Source of the DNA: Myxococcales bacterium
Lineage (GTDB): Bacteria > Myxococcota_A > Polyangia > Polyangiales > Ga0077539
Length of the DNA stretch: 64,000 nt
Direction: 5' to 3'
Assembly: GCA_013298625.1 (NCBI GenBank)
Contig: JAAFIF010000005.1
Coordinates: 62,001-126,000 of the forward strand
The notes beneath the pieces were generated by a model. It ran no database searches and was not told where the DNA came from. It saw only the letters and a program-made list of their open reading frames with translations. The stretch's first letter is position 1; every line of letters starts with the position of its first letter. This document shows, piece by piece, positions 32,598 to 41,435 of the stretch. Position numbers and translations under genes: made by a program.

Positions 32598-33802
32598 AGT
32601 CTTCGCCGCTCTTGGCGATCTTTCTGGTCGTCCTCGTCGACGTGTTCGGGATGACGCTGGTGATCCCGCTGCTCGGGCCGTACGCCGAGCGGTTTCACGC
32701 CTCGCCCGTGCAAGCGACGATGCTGGTCAGCGTCTACGCCGCGTGCATGCTCGTCGCAGGACCCATCTTGGGCTCGCTGAGCGACCGCTACGGGCGCAAG
32801 CGCTTGCTGGTGCTCTCGCAGCTGGGGACGCTCGTCGGGTTCGTCATGCTCGCGCGCGCGCAGACGCTGTGGGTGCTGTTTCTCGCGCGAGCGATCGACG
32901 GCGCGACGGCGGGCAACCTATCTCTCGCGCAAGCGTACGTGAGCGACCGAACGAAGCCCGAAGACCGGACGAAGTCGTTTGCGCTCATCGGGATCGCCTT
33001 CGGCGTGGGCTTCTTCATCGGGCCATGGGTGACGGGCTCGCTCGTTCACTACAGCTACACGGCGCCCATCTGGCTCGCCGCGGGGCTCTCGCTCACGAGC
33101 ATCGTGTGCACGCTCGCGCTGCTCGAGGGCGGACCGCCGCCGCAGGCGAGCGAGCGCGGCGGCGAAGGGCCCGCGGGGCGAAGGCTCTCGGTGCTCTCGT
33201 GGAGCGCGTACGCCCGGTTCTTCGAGCGCCCGATCCTGCGGGGCGTGCTGATCGAGCACCTGCTCTACTCGTTTGCGTTTACGTCGTTTACGTCGGGCTT
33301 CGCGCTCTTCGCCGAGCGCACGTATCGCCATCGAGGCGTCGCGTTTACGCCGCGCGAGGTGGGGTACGCCTTCGCGTACGCGGGCTTTCTCGGGATCATT
33401 CTGCAGGGCGGAATGCTGGGTCGCATCGTGAAGCGCTATGGCGAGGGCCGGCTCGTGCGCGCGGCGTTCGCGGCCAACGCGCTCGGGTACGCCGTGCTCG
33501 CGGCGTTTCCGTCGATCGCGGGGCTCGCCGCAGCCACGACGATCACGGCCTTCGGCAACGGCGCGATCCGCCCGAGCTTGTCGAGCCTCGCGAGCCAGCA
33601 CGCCGAAGCGCACGAGCAGGGCGTCGTGCTCGGCCTCGTTCAATCGTTGAGCTCTGTGGCAGCGATCTTCGCGCCCATCGTGAGCGGGACGCTCATCGAG
33701 CGTCGGTGGCTGTTCGCGTGGGCGGCGCTGCCCGGCGCGCTCGCGATCGTCGCGCTGCTCGTGGGGACGCGGGGCTCGGCCAAGACCATCGCCGCGCGCT
33801 GA
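32594..33802 (+). CDS. MFS transporter, TetA/multidrug-efflux-like
   Basis: The 402-residue protein has twelve predicted membrane helices. The loop 2-3 motif GSLSDRYGRKRLLVLS and the N-terminal DVFGMTLVIPLLGPY are those of drug:proton antiporters of the TetA/MdtG group; the loop 8-9 repeat is GRIVKRYGEGRLV. Substrate cannot be assigned. The start codon is GTG 32594, overlapping the globin stop by four bases. Coupling with a globin suggests a stress-linked export role, by inference only. Confidence 0.87.
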   Translation: MKSSPLLAIFLVVLVDVFGMTLVIPLLGPYAERFHASPVQATMLVSVYAACMLVAGPILGSLSDRYGRKRLLVLSQLGTLVGFVMLARAQTLWVLFLARAIDGATAGNLSLAQAYVSDRTKPEDRTKSFALIGIAFGVGFFIGPWVTGSLVHYSYTAPIWLAAGLSLTSIVCTLALLEGGPPPQASERGGEGPAGRRLSVLSWSAYARFFERPILRGVLIEHLLYSFAFTSFTSGFALFAERTYRHRGVAFTPREVGYAFAYAGFLGIILQGGMLGRIVKRYGEGRLVRAAFAANALGYAVLAAFPSIAGLAAATTITAFGNGAIRPSLSSLASQHAEAHEQGVVLGLVQSLSSVAAIFAPIVSGTLIERRWLFAWAALPGALAIVALLVGTRGSAKTIAAR

Positions 33803-33811
33803 CCGCCACCG

Positions 33812-34678
33812 CTACGGAACGCCTTCGATGTCTTCGGGCCCGCGCGGCAAGAGCTTCGGGCCGAAGAAATAGCTCACGACGCCGACGATGTTGCGCACGC
33901 GCGTGAAGTTCAAGCGGCTCGTGGCGCGGTCGTACAGGGGACGGCCCGTCGCGCGGTCGTTGAGCGGGCCGATCTGGGGGGCGAGGTTGAGCCCTCCGAC
34001 GAGGCGAATCTCGCCGCGGTTGGCGGTGCTGCCGGTCGGCGTCTCCATCATGACGTCGCCCTCGAGGCGAACCAGCAAGCCGACGTAGCGATCGCCGCCC
34101 TCGATGATCTGCTGCACCGTGGCGGGGACGATCACGGGCTCGATGCCAGTGCCCACGCGCTCGACGCCAGCCCGTGAAAACTCGGGCAGCGTGCGTCCGT
34201 CACTGAAGGTGCACGGAGCGCGCGGCGGCGCGCAGCAGGGCGTGCAGTTGAACTCGTCGTACGAGCCGCCTGTGATCTGCACGCTGTCGCCCGGCAGCAA
34301 GTAGCTGCCCGTGGGAATGGTCGACGGCGCGAAGAGTTGGATCCCGCACACGTGGCGACCATCGGGCATCGGAGCGCACCCTGTGAAAGCAGGGTCGCTG
34401 ATCACTTCTTGCACCCAGAGGTCGCCGGTCTCGCCACCGGGCTCGAGGTGATCGTCGATGGCGCTCACCACGACGTTGGTCACGGCGACGGGGCCGCCGA
34501 CGCGAGGGCGCGACGCGAGGTCTGCCTGGCGATACAAGCGCAGCGATTCACCCCGCGGCGCCGGTTGGTTGCAAGACCGTCGATCGATCTCGTCGCATCG
34601 TCGGTCGGTGAGCGGAGTCGCGCACGAAGCGAGCGCGAGCAACGCGAAGACAGGAATCGAAGTGGCGAGAGTGCGCAC
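33812..34678 (-). CDS. Lipoprotein with OB-fold-like exported domain
   Basis: A 288-residue lipoprotein (leader ending FALLALASC; GTG start at 34678). The body matches the beta-barrel domain often found beside secreted nucleases and lamin-tail proteins: GDLWVQEVISD, LPGDSVQITGGSYDEF, GTGIEPVIVPATVQQI, YVGLLVRLEGDV and the closing YFFGPKLLPRGPEDI. No nuclease domain is attached. Cys pairs (CTPCCAPPRAPC) suggest an extracellular setting. Exact role unknown. Its end lies nine bases from the convergent MFS gene. Confidence 0.72.
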   Translation of the reverse strand: MRTLATSIPVFALLALASCATPLTDRRCDEIDRRSCNQPAPRGESLRLYRQADLASRPRVGGPVAVTNVVVSAIDDHLEPGGETGDLWVQEVISDPAFTGCAPMPDGRHVCGIQLFAPSTIPTGSYLLPGDSVQITGGSYDEFNCTPCCAPPRAPCTFSDGRTLPEFSRAGVERVGTGIEPVIVPATVQQIIEGGDRYVGLLVRLEGDVMMETPTGSTANRGEIRLVGGLNLAPQIGPLNDRATGRPLYDRATSRLNFTRVRNIVGVVSYFFGPKLLPRGPEDIEGVP

Positions 34679-34846
34679 GGCGATGAGGGCACCCTACCGC
34701 GGCGCTGCTCGGGATGAAAGCGAGGAGTTCGAGCGAGTGGATGGCATCGCTTGACCCACGGTGTGAGCCGTGACTACCGTCCGCGCCGCTTGCGACCCTG
34801 AAGTGATGCGCGCGCACGAGTTCGCGCGGATTTCTGCGGTCCTTCG

Positions 34847-34867
34847 CGCGCCCCGATGCGGGGCGCG
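34847..34867 (+). promoter_or_regulatory. GC-rich leader hairpin upstream of hisS
   Basis: CGCGCCCCG (34847-34855) pairs perfectly with CGGGGCGCG (34859-34867) around a three-base loop, 40 bases before the hisS start. It could be an attenuator or terminator in the leader; no T-run follows and no T-box or His-rich leader peptide is evident. Confidence 0.35.
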
Positions 34868-34907
34868 GCGCACAGTCAATCTTGTATTCGTGTTGGTGAC
34901 GGCAGCG

Positions 34908-36248
34908 ATGGGCAACGAGTCGAGCGGCGGATCGAAGGCACTCAAGGGGCTCGAATCCGTTCCGGGGATGAACGATGTGCTGCCGAAGGACGCGGCGCGG
35001 TGGCGCGCGCTCGAAGAGCGATTTCGCTCGGTGTGCGCGCGGTACGGCTTCGGCGAAGTGCGCACCCCCATGTGCGAGTACACCGAGCTGTTCACCCGCG
35101 GCATCGGCGAAGAGACCGACGTGGTCGCCAAGGAGATGTACTCCTTCGAAGACCGCGGAGGCCGCTCGCTCACGCTGCGCCCCGAAGGCACCGCGTCCGC
35201 GGTGCGCGCCTACCTCGAGCACGGCGTTGCCAACACCGACCCGGTCGCGCGCTGGTACTACGTCGGCCCGATGTTTCGCGGCGAGCGCCCCGCCAAGGGC
35301 CGCTACCGCCAGTTTCATCAAGTGGGCGCCGAGGTCTACGGCGACGGCGGCCCGATGGTCGACGCAGAGCTCATCGACCTCGCCTACGCGTTCGTCACGT
35401 CGCTCGGGATTTCGAAGGCCAAGGTGCGCATCAACTCGCTCGGATCGGGCGACACCAAGAAGCGCTACGCCGAGGCCCTGCGCGCGTACTACACGCCGCT
35501 CAAGGACAAGCTCAGCGCCGACAGCCAGCGGCGCATCGAGACCAACCCCTTGCGGATCTTGGACTCGAAGTCGCCCGAAGACGTCGCGCTGCGCGCGGGA
35601 GCGCCCAAGCTGCTCGAGCTGCTCGGCGACGACGATCGCGCGCACTTCGACCGCGTTTGTGCCGCGCTCACCGCGCTCGGCACGCCGTTCGAGGTCGACG
35701 CCACGATCATCCGAGGGCTCGACTACTACACGCGCACCATCTTCGAGATCACCGACACGAGCGGCGCGCTCGGCGCGCAGGACGCCCTCGGCGGCGGCGG
35801 CCGGTACGACAAGCTCATCGAAGAGCTCGGCGGAAAGCCCACCCCAGCGGTCGGCTTCGCGCTCGGGGTCGAGCGACTGCTCATCGCCGCCGGTCAAAAC
35901 GCGAGCGTTTCGAAGCGCGCGCCCACGTTCGCCGTGATCGCGATCGACCGCGAAGAGCCCGCGCTCGTGCAGTCCGAGGCGCTCGTCATCGCCAAGAGCC
36001 TCCGCGACCGCGCCCTCGTGACGGTGGTCGATACGCGCTTCGGCAAGTTCGACAAGCAGATCCGCCACGCCGAGCGCGCCGAGGCCGACTTCGCGATCAT
36101 CGTGGGCGCACAAGAAATCAAGGACGGCGTTGTGAAGCTCAAGGACCTCGCCCGCCGCGAAGAGCGCACGATCGCTCGCGGCGCGCTGGTCGAAGCAGCG
36201 CTCGCGCTCGCGCTCGAACATCGCGCCGACGGGAGCGCCGCAGAATGA
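34908..36248 (+). CDS. hisS: Histidyl-tRNA synthetase
   Basis: A 446-residue class II synthetase that charges tRNA-His. Motif 1 is near 30-60; motif 2 is FRGERPAKGRYRQFHQ (about 123-138); the His-specific loop RGLDYYTRTIFE is at about 269, and ALGGGGRYDKLIEELGG and GFALGVERLL complete motif 3. A C-terminal anticodon-binding domain follows. I start at ATG 34908 because the family begins with KGLESVPGMNDVLP a few residues in; longer frames run into the intergenic hairpin. The stop overlaps the next gene's ATG. Confidence 0.95.
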   Translation: MGNESSGGSKALKGLESVPGMNDVLPKDAARWRALEERFRSVCARYGFGEVRTPMCEYTELFTRGIGEETDVVAKEMYSFEDRGGRSLTLRPEGTASAVRAYLEHGVANTDPVARWYYVGPMFRGERPAKGRYRQFHQVGAEVYGDGGPMVDAELIDLAYAFVTSLGISKAKVRINSLGSGDTKKRYAEALRAYYTPLKDKLSADSQRRIETNPLRILDSKSPEDVALRAGAPKLLELLGDDDRAHFDRVCAALTALGTPFEVDATIIRGLDYYTRTIFEITDTSGALGAQDALGGGGRYDKLIEELGGKPTPAVGFALGVERLLIAAGQNASVSKRAPTFAVIAIDREEPALVQSEALVIAKSLRDRALVTVVDTRFGKFDKQIRHAERAEADFAIIVGAQEIKDGVVKLKDLARREERTIARGALVEAALALALEHRADGSAAE

Positions 36249-38131
36249 GCCTCCGCCCTGCGAGGCTCGCGCTCGTCGTGACGACCAGCATCGTCGTCAC
36301 CAGCGCGACCGCGCTCGCACAACAGACCCCTCCCAGCGCCGACGCTGGAGCGAGCGCGCCCACGGACAACGTCGAGCAGCCCCCGCAGCCACAGCAACAG
36401 CTGCCCGAGGTCGAGCCCGACGCTGGCGCGGGCGACGAAGCCGCGGGCGGCGACGAGAGCGCCGACGGGCCGACCACCGGCGGCGCTGGCGGCGGACGCG
36501 CGCCTGCCGAGGACAGCGCAGAGTCGCGCGAACAACCGCTGACCGAAGAGCAACGCTCGCGGATGATCACCAGCGAAGGCGAGCTGCCCGACGGAGCGGA
36601 CCGCGCGCCGCGGCGGTTCTTTTTTCCGCCGTACTTGCGCGAGTGGGGACCGCAGCACGACACGACCGTGGTGTTTCCGTTCTATTGGCAGAGCCGAGTG
36701 CGGGACACGTCGTGGCTGTTGATCCCGCCGTTCTTTCGGCTGCGGTCGCCGATGGCCAACACCGACGCGTTCTTTCCGCTGGCGTTTCACACGACCGGAC
36801 GGCGCACGGACGGCTCGACGTACTCGACCACGGTGGTGCCGCCCGTGTGGGTCCACCGCTCGCAGGGCCCCGGGCGCGCGCGCGCCCTCGCGCACGGCGC
36901 GTTTCCCTTCTACTCGTACTACGAGGGCTTCGGGCCCAACGGACGGCTCGAAGGCGAGCACCTGGTGATCCCAGCGCTGCTCACGTTTCATCGCTGGACG
37001 CGCACGAGCCAGCAGACCATCACGCCGCTGTTTCAGTACGTCCGCGACGGATCGAGCGTCACGTGGACCGCTGGCCCGGTCGTCCCGCTCGTCGCGAGGC
37101 ACACCTCGCCGACGTTGCGTTGGACCCTCGTGTGGCCCGCGCTGTTCTTTCAGCGCAGCGACCTGACCGAGAACCGCCACCTCACGGTCGTCGGCCCGTT
37201 TTGGACCGAGCGAACGCCGAACAGCCTCTCGGTCAACCTCGCCCCCGTGGTGTTTCACTCGCACGGCCGGGGATTCTCGCGCACGACGATCGTCCCGCTG
37301 TTTCACACGGAAGAGTCTCGCGAGCACTTCACCTTTGCGACGCTGCTCGGCGGCTACACCCGCGTGCGCAACGAGAGCACCCTCGTGCTCCCGTTCTACC
37401 AAAACCACCGCGGAACGTTTCAGTTCGACTCGGTCGCGCCGCTCTTCTACTACGGCCGCGACCGCCGCGCCGGGACGTCCACGGTCCAGGTCCTCAACTT
37501 CGTCCGCAGCGACCGTCCCACGGGCAGCACCACCGTGTTGTTTCCGCTCTTCGCGCACATCCACGAAGAGGGCAGGTTCGACACGACGATCACGCCCGTG
37601 TTCGGTCACAGCTACGATCAAACACGGCGCGCGCGCACCGTCGTAGCGGCCAACGTTCACTACGAGTCGTCGCCCGAGCACAACGTGCTCAACATCTACC
37701 CGCTGCTCTACACGGCGTCGGGTCGGCGCTGGCACCACAACGTGTTCTTCCCGTTCGTGTGGGACATCGGCAATCAGGACGAAGGCCGGCAGACCACGGT
37801 GATCTTCCCGTTCTACGCGCACGTCGGAGACCGACGCGGGTACACGCGATGGGCGTTTCCGGACGTGATCTGGTGGCGTCACGGAAGCGGTGAGACCCTC
37901 TCGTGGGGCTACGACGTCGCGCCGTTCTTTCAGTACGGAGAGCCTCGCCGCGGCGACTACTACTGGTCGATCTTGTACGGCCTCGCGGGCTATCGCCGGC
38001 AGGGCAACTACGAGCAGACCCGTGTGTTCTGGGCGACCATCGACAACCGCCGCCCGCCCTCGCCCGCGCGCCCGACGACCACGACCGCGCGCACCGAGCG
38101 GCCCACGCGCGACGTGATCGTCGACCTGTAG
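36245..38131 (+). CDS. Large exported beta-rich repeat protein, likely outer-membrane
   Basis: A 628-residue protein with signal peptide (cleaved near ATALAQQ), a Pro/Asp/Gly-rich linker to about 115, and then some 490 residues of repeated aromatic beta motifs: TTVVFPFYWQSRV, STLVLPFYQNHRG, GSTTVLFPLFAHIHEEGR, TTVIFPFYAHVGDRRG. The alternating hydrophobic-aromatic pattern and regular spacing of FPLF/FPFY words suggest a beta-barrel or stacked beta-sheet. I know similar uncharacterised proteins from myxobacterial genomes; no function is established. ATGA overlap couples it to hisS. The C-terminal tail is Pro/Thr/Arg-rich. Confidence 0.75.
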   Translation: MSLRPARLALVVTTSIVVTSATALAQQTPPSADAGASAPTDNVEQPPQPQQQLPEVEPDAGAGDEAAGGDESADGPTTGGAGGGRAPAEDSAESREQPLTEEQRSRMITSEGELPDGADRAPRRFFFPPYLREWGPQHDTTVVFPFYWQSRVRDTSWLLIPPFFRLRSPMANTDAFFPLAFHTTGRRTDGSTYSTTVVPPVWVHRSQGPGRARALAHGAFPFYSYYEGFGPNGRLEGEHLVIPALLTFHRWTRTSQQTITPLFQYVRDGSSVTWTAGPVVPLVARHTSPTLRWTLVWPALFFQRSDLTENRHLTVVGPFWTERTPNSLSVNLAPVVFHSHGRGFSRTTIVPLFHTEESREHFTFATLLGGYTRVRNESTLVLPFYQNHRGTFQFDSVAPLFYYGRDRRAGTSTVQVLNFVRSDRPTGSTTVLFPLFAHIHEEGRFDTTITPVFGHSYDQTRRARTVVAANVHYESSPEHNVLNIYPLLYTASGRRWHHNVFFPFVWDIGNQDEGRQTTVIFPFYAHVGDRRGYTRWAFPDVIWWRHGSGETLSWGYDVAPFFQYGEPRRGDYYWSILYGLAGYRRQGNYEQTRVFWATIDNRRPPSPARPTTTTARTERPTRDVIVDL

Positions 38132-38179
38132 CGACCGCGCTGTTCGCCGCAGCGATCGCCGTCGCGTAGAGTCACGGCG

Positions 38180-38764
38180 ATGCTTCAACGCTTCGCGCTC
38201 AGTGTGTTTGCTGCGGGCTCGCTCGTCGCTTGCTCGATGCCGCCCGCGCCGCCCGGCGACGGCGGATCGGACGCGGCCGTCGACGTGCGAACGGGCCCCA
38301 GCACCAGCGTCACGATCAACGAGATCCGCGCCACCGACGAAGACTGGATCGAGCTGTACAACAACGGGCCGAACAGCGTCGATCTGTCGGACTGGGGCGT
38401 GACCGACAGCGAAGCGAGCGGAGCTCCCAAGCTCAGCAACGTCGCGCGCTTCCCCGCAGGAACGAGCCTGGCCGCGGGCCAGTTCGTCGTCGTCCTCGTC
38501 GATCAGGCCGACGCGGGCGCGGGCCCGCAGATGCGGTGTCTGTCCGACGCCGGTCCGCTGACCTGCTACCACGGGTCCTTCGGAATCAGCGCTTCGCGCG
38601 GCGAAACCGTGCACCTCGTCGCCCCCGGCAACGCCGTCAGCGAGAGCGCGTCCTACCCGGTCAACGCCGCGGCGACGGGCGAGAGCTGGGGCCGTTTGCC
38701 GAACGGAACCGGCGCCTTCGCCCGCAACCGACTCACGCCCGGCGCGCTCAACCTCGCCCCCTGA
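38180..38764 (+). CDS. Lamin-tail-domain (LTD) lipoprotein
   Basis: A 194-residue lipoprotein (MLQRFALSVFAAGSLVAC, Cys18) carrying a single lamin tail domain: VTINEIRATDEDWIELYNNG, VDLSDWGVTDSE, FPAGTSLAAGQFVVVLVD and the terminal WGRLPNGTGAF ... TPGALN. LTDs in bacteria are Ig-like modules on secreted or surface proteins, often with nucleases. Here it stands alone. It starts 48 bases after the beta-rich gene and may be its operon partner. Confidence 0.85.
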   Translation: MLQRFALSVFAAGSLVACSMPPAPPGDGGSDAAVDVRTGPSTSVTINEIRATDEDWIELYNNGPNSVDLSDWGVTDSEASGAPKLSNVARFPAGTSLAAGQFVVVLVDQADAGAGPQMRCLSDAGPLTCYHGSFGISASRGETVHLVAPGNAVSESASYPVNAAATGESWGRLPNGTGAFARNRLTPGALNLAP

Positions 38765-38794
38765 GACGCGCGCCCATTGGCGCACACGCACGCT

Positions 38795-38812
38795 TGGGAG
38801 GAGAACCTCCCA
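38795..38812. terminator. Seven-pair hairpin between the LTD gene and kinase 2
   Basis: TGGGAGG-AGAA-CCTCCCA forms a tight stem with a GNRA-like tetraloop, 31 bases after the LTD stop. It may end the preceding transcript or structure the kinase leader; the sequence after it is A-rich rather than T-rich. Confidence 0.4.
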
Positions 38813-38888
38813 GTCAGAAAACGGGAGAATTTTCAGTAAGTCGTGTGAGTTTCGACGGCCACGGAGTAGACTTCTCAGTCACGCATCG

Positions 38889-40451
38889 ATGGTCGCCTCC
38901 GCGCCGCAGAGCTTCGCGCACGACCTGCTGATCGGCAAACCAATCGCCGGTCGCTTCCGTGTCGTGCGTCTGCTCGGCGAAGGTGGGATGGGCGCCGTGT
39001 ACGAAGCGCGCCCGATCGATGGCTCCGACACGGTCGCGATCAAAGTGCTCGCCGCGCAGTACGCGGTCGACGACGTGTCTGCTCGGCGCTTCATGCAAGA
39101 GGCCGAAGCGGCGGCGCGCATCGCGCACCCCAACATCGCGTACGTCACGCAGATGGGCCGCGAGCCCTCGGGCGCGCTCTACATCGTCCAAGAGCTCCTG
39201 CGCGGAGAGGACGCCCGCGCGATCTTGCAGCGCCGCGGGACGCTGACCCTCGGCGAGTCCATCGCCATCGTCCTGCCCGTCGCCAACGCCCTCGACGCCG
39301 CGCACAAGCACGGGATCCTGCACCGGGACGTCAAGCCCGAGAACATCTTCGTCACGGTCACGCCCGACGGCGCGATGCCCAAGCTCATCGACTTCGGCAT
39401 CTCGAAGTTTCAAGACGCGCAGCTCGAGAACGACAAGCGCACGCAGACCGGCGTCGCCATCGGGACGCCCGATTACATGTCCCCCGAGCAAGCGCGGGCG
39501 GATCGCGCGCTCAACGGCCGCACCGACCAATGGTCGCTCGCGACCGTGCTCTTCGAGCTGCTCACCGCGCGGCCGCCTTTCGTCGCGCAGACCGCGACGC
39601 TGGTGCTCACGAAGATCATCACCGAGCAGCCGCCGCGCATCGAGCTGTTCATGCCGGACATCCCCGCGGTCGTCGCCACGGTGATCCACCGAGCCCTCGA
39701 GACCGATCGCGACAAGCGCTACCCGGACATGGCCGCGTTCGCCGACGCGCTCGCGCGCGCCGCGCACAGCGCAGGCGTCGTGATCGAGCTGCCCGAGGTG
39801 ATCGTTCATGGCGCCGAAGAGCCCGTGCGCCGCCGCAGCCGCGCCGCGAGCGCAGAGGTGCAGACGCCCTCGCTCCCGCGCGCGCCGAGCGCGGACGACG
39901 GAAGCAACGAGCCGCCCACGACGCTGTTCACATCGCCCACGACGGCGATGCCTTCGCCGCAGCACTCGCCCCTCAGCGCTCCGCCCATCGCCGCCGCGAC
40001 GCTGCCAGCGAAGCAAGCCGAAGCGTTTGCGCAGAAGCCCCTCGACGACAGCGATTTCACCGACCCGCGCCGCGGCGCCAAGGCGCTCGGCACGATCGTC
40101 CTGCTCGTGTTTCTCTGCGCCGTCGGCGCGGCAGGCTACCTCTGGTGGCGCGCGCAATCCGCGAGCAGCACGCCCACCGACGGCGCGCCGCAAGTCACCA
40201 CGCCCAACACCAACGCGCCCAACGGCAACGCTGCGCACAGCAACAACGTTCGCGCCAACGGCAACACGCGCACGACGCCGTCGAGCACGACGCACGCGGG
40301 CGCCGAGAGCGATGCAGGCGCCAGCGCACACAGCGCGCCGACGCAGAGCCCGCAGCCGCGCACGACCACCGTGCGCCGCAACACACGCAACACGCGCACG
40401 ATCCGCCGCAACAACACGCTGACCATTCAGCGGCAGTACCGGGAGCGCTGA
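38889..40451 (+). CDS. PknB-type Ser/Thr protein kinase with transmembrane helix
   Basis: A 520-residue kinase with all catalytic elements: LLGEGGMGAVYEA, K52 in VAIKVL, HRDVKPEN with D147, DFG at 168-170, and GTPDYMSPEQ. The kinase domain ends near 292; a Pro/Ser/Thr/Ala linker leads to one membrane helix at about 399-420 (LGTIVLLVFLCAVGAAGYLWW). The outside part is a low-complexity Asn/Thr/Arg tail without a recognisable sensor fold, unlike kinase 1 with its PEGA domain. One base separates its stop from the TPR/PEGA gene. Confidence 0.93.
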   Translation: MVASAPQSFAHDLLIGKPIAGRFRVVRLLGEGGMGAVYEARPIDGSDTVAIKVLAAQYAVDDVSARRFMQEAEAAARIAHPNIAYVTQMGREPSGALYIVQELLRGEDARAILQRRGTLTLGESIAIVLPVANALDAAHKHGILHRDVKPENIFVTVTPDGAMPKLIDFGISKFQDAQLENDKRTQTGVAIGTPDYMSPEQARADRALNGRTDQWSLATVLFELLTARPPFVAQTATLVLTKIITEQPPRIELFMPDIPAVVATVIHRALETDRDKRYPDMAAFADALARAAHSAGVVIELPEVIVHGAEEPVRRRSRAASAEVQTPSLPRAPSADDGSNEPPTTLFTSPTTAMPSPQHSPLSAPPIAAATLPAKQAEAFAQKPLDDSDFTDPRRGAKALGTIVLLVFLCAVGAAGYLWWRAQSASSTPTDGAPQVTTPNTNAPNGNAAHSNNVRANGNTRTTPSSTTHAGAESDAGASAHSAPTQSPQPRTTTVRRNTRNTRTIRRNNTLTIQRQYRER

Positions 40452-41363
40452 ATGCGCGCTCGGCCGTGCGCGGCGCTGATGTTCGCGGCGCTCTGCTCGC
40501 TCAGCGTCGAAGCCGCCGCGCAACGCGGGGGCAATCCCGCGCGCGACGCGTTCGAGCGAGGTATTTCAGCGCTCGAATCGCAGCGATACGTCGACGCGCT
40601 CGCCGCCTTCGAAGAGAGCTACCGGCTGCGGCCCTCGCCCGTCGCGCTGTACAACGTCGCCGTCGCGCAGCGCGGGCTCGGCCGGATTCGCGACGCGATT
40701 CAGACCTTCGAGCGCTACCTCGACGCCCCCGAGCGAGGCATCGACCGCGCGCGCCTCGCCTCGATTCGCGCCGAGCTCGCCTCGCTGCGCGGGCTGCTCG
40801 TGAGCCTGCGACTCACGCTGGCGCCCTCTTCGGCCACGGTCGTTGTCGACGGGCGCACCGCAGAGGTGTCCAGCGCTGCAGCGCTCTCGCTCGATCCGGG
40901 CCGACACGTGATCGAAGTGACCGCAGAGGGCTTTCGCTCGTCTCGTCGCGAGGTCGATCTTCGCCCAGGTTCGACGGTCGTGCTCGACGTCACACTCGAG
41001 TCGCTCGGGCTCGGGCGGCTGGTGATCACGCCGTCCGTCGCGAGCGCGCTCGTCCGAGTGGACGGCCGCGAGTGGGGGACGGGCGCCGTCGATCGCCTGA
41101 TCTCGCCCGGTGAGCACGAGGTCGAGGTCCGCGCGCCGCGCTTCGACCCGTTTCGTCGCAGCGTGCGCGTCACGAGCGACGGCGTCTCGAGGATCGACGC
41201 GCGGCTGTTGTCCGAGGGATCGGGGACCCGCGCGTGGCTCGTGCCTACGCTGATCGCTGCGGGCGTGGTGGTCGCAGGCGGCGTGACGGCCTTCGTGCTC
41301 TACGAGACCGCTCCTCCGGCGCCGAGAGACGTCTCGTGGGGGACGTTTCCAGTGCCGCGCTGA
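40452..41363 (+). CDS. Exported TPR/PEGA-domain protein, partner of kinase 2
   Basis: The 303-residue product mirrors 11148-12656 in shorter form: signal peptide (ending VEAAAQ), a TPR-like pair (ARDAFERGISALESQRYVDA and VALYNVAVAQRGLGRIRDAI), two PEGA-like beta repeats (LAPSSATVVVDGRTAE and ITPSVASALVRVDGREWGTG), and a C-terminal membrane helix at about 263-285. The start codon follows the kinase stop by one base, so stoichiometric co-expression is expected. A role as extracytoplasmic adaptor or ligand binder for the kinase is inferred. Confidence 0.83.
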   Translation: MRARPCAALMFAALCSLSVEAAAQRGGNPARDAFERGISALESQRYVDALAAFEESYRLRPSPVALYNVAVAQRGLGRIRDAIQTFERYLDAPERGIDRARLASIRAELASLRGLLVSLRLTLAPSSATVVVDGRTAEVSSAAALSLDPGRHVIEVTAEGFRSSRREVDLRPGSTVVLDVTLESLGLGRLVITPSVASALVRVDGREWGTGAVDRLISPGEHEVEVRAPRFDPFRRSVRVTSDGVSRIDARLLSEGSGTRAWLVPTLIAAGVVVAGGVTAFVLYETAPPAPRDVSWGTFPVPR

Positions 41364-41435
41364 GCGCGGCAGAATGCGACGCACCCGAGCCGAGCGGCGC
41401 TCAGCTCGCGCGAACCGCGGTAGGCTAGGCGCGCT

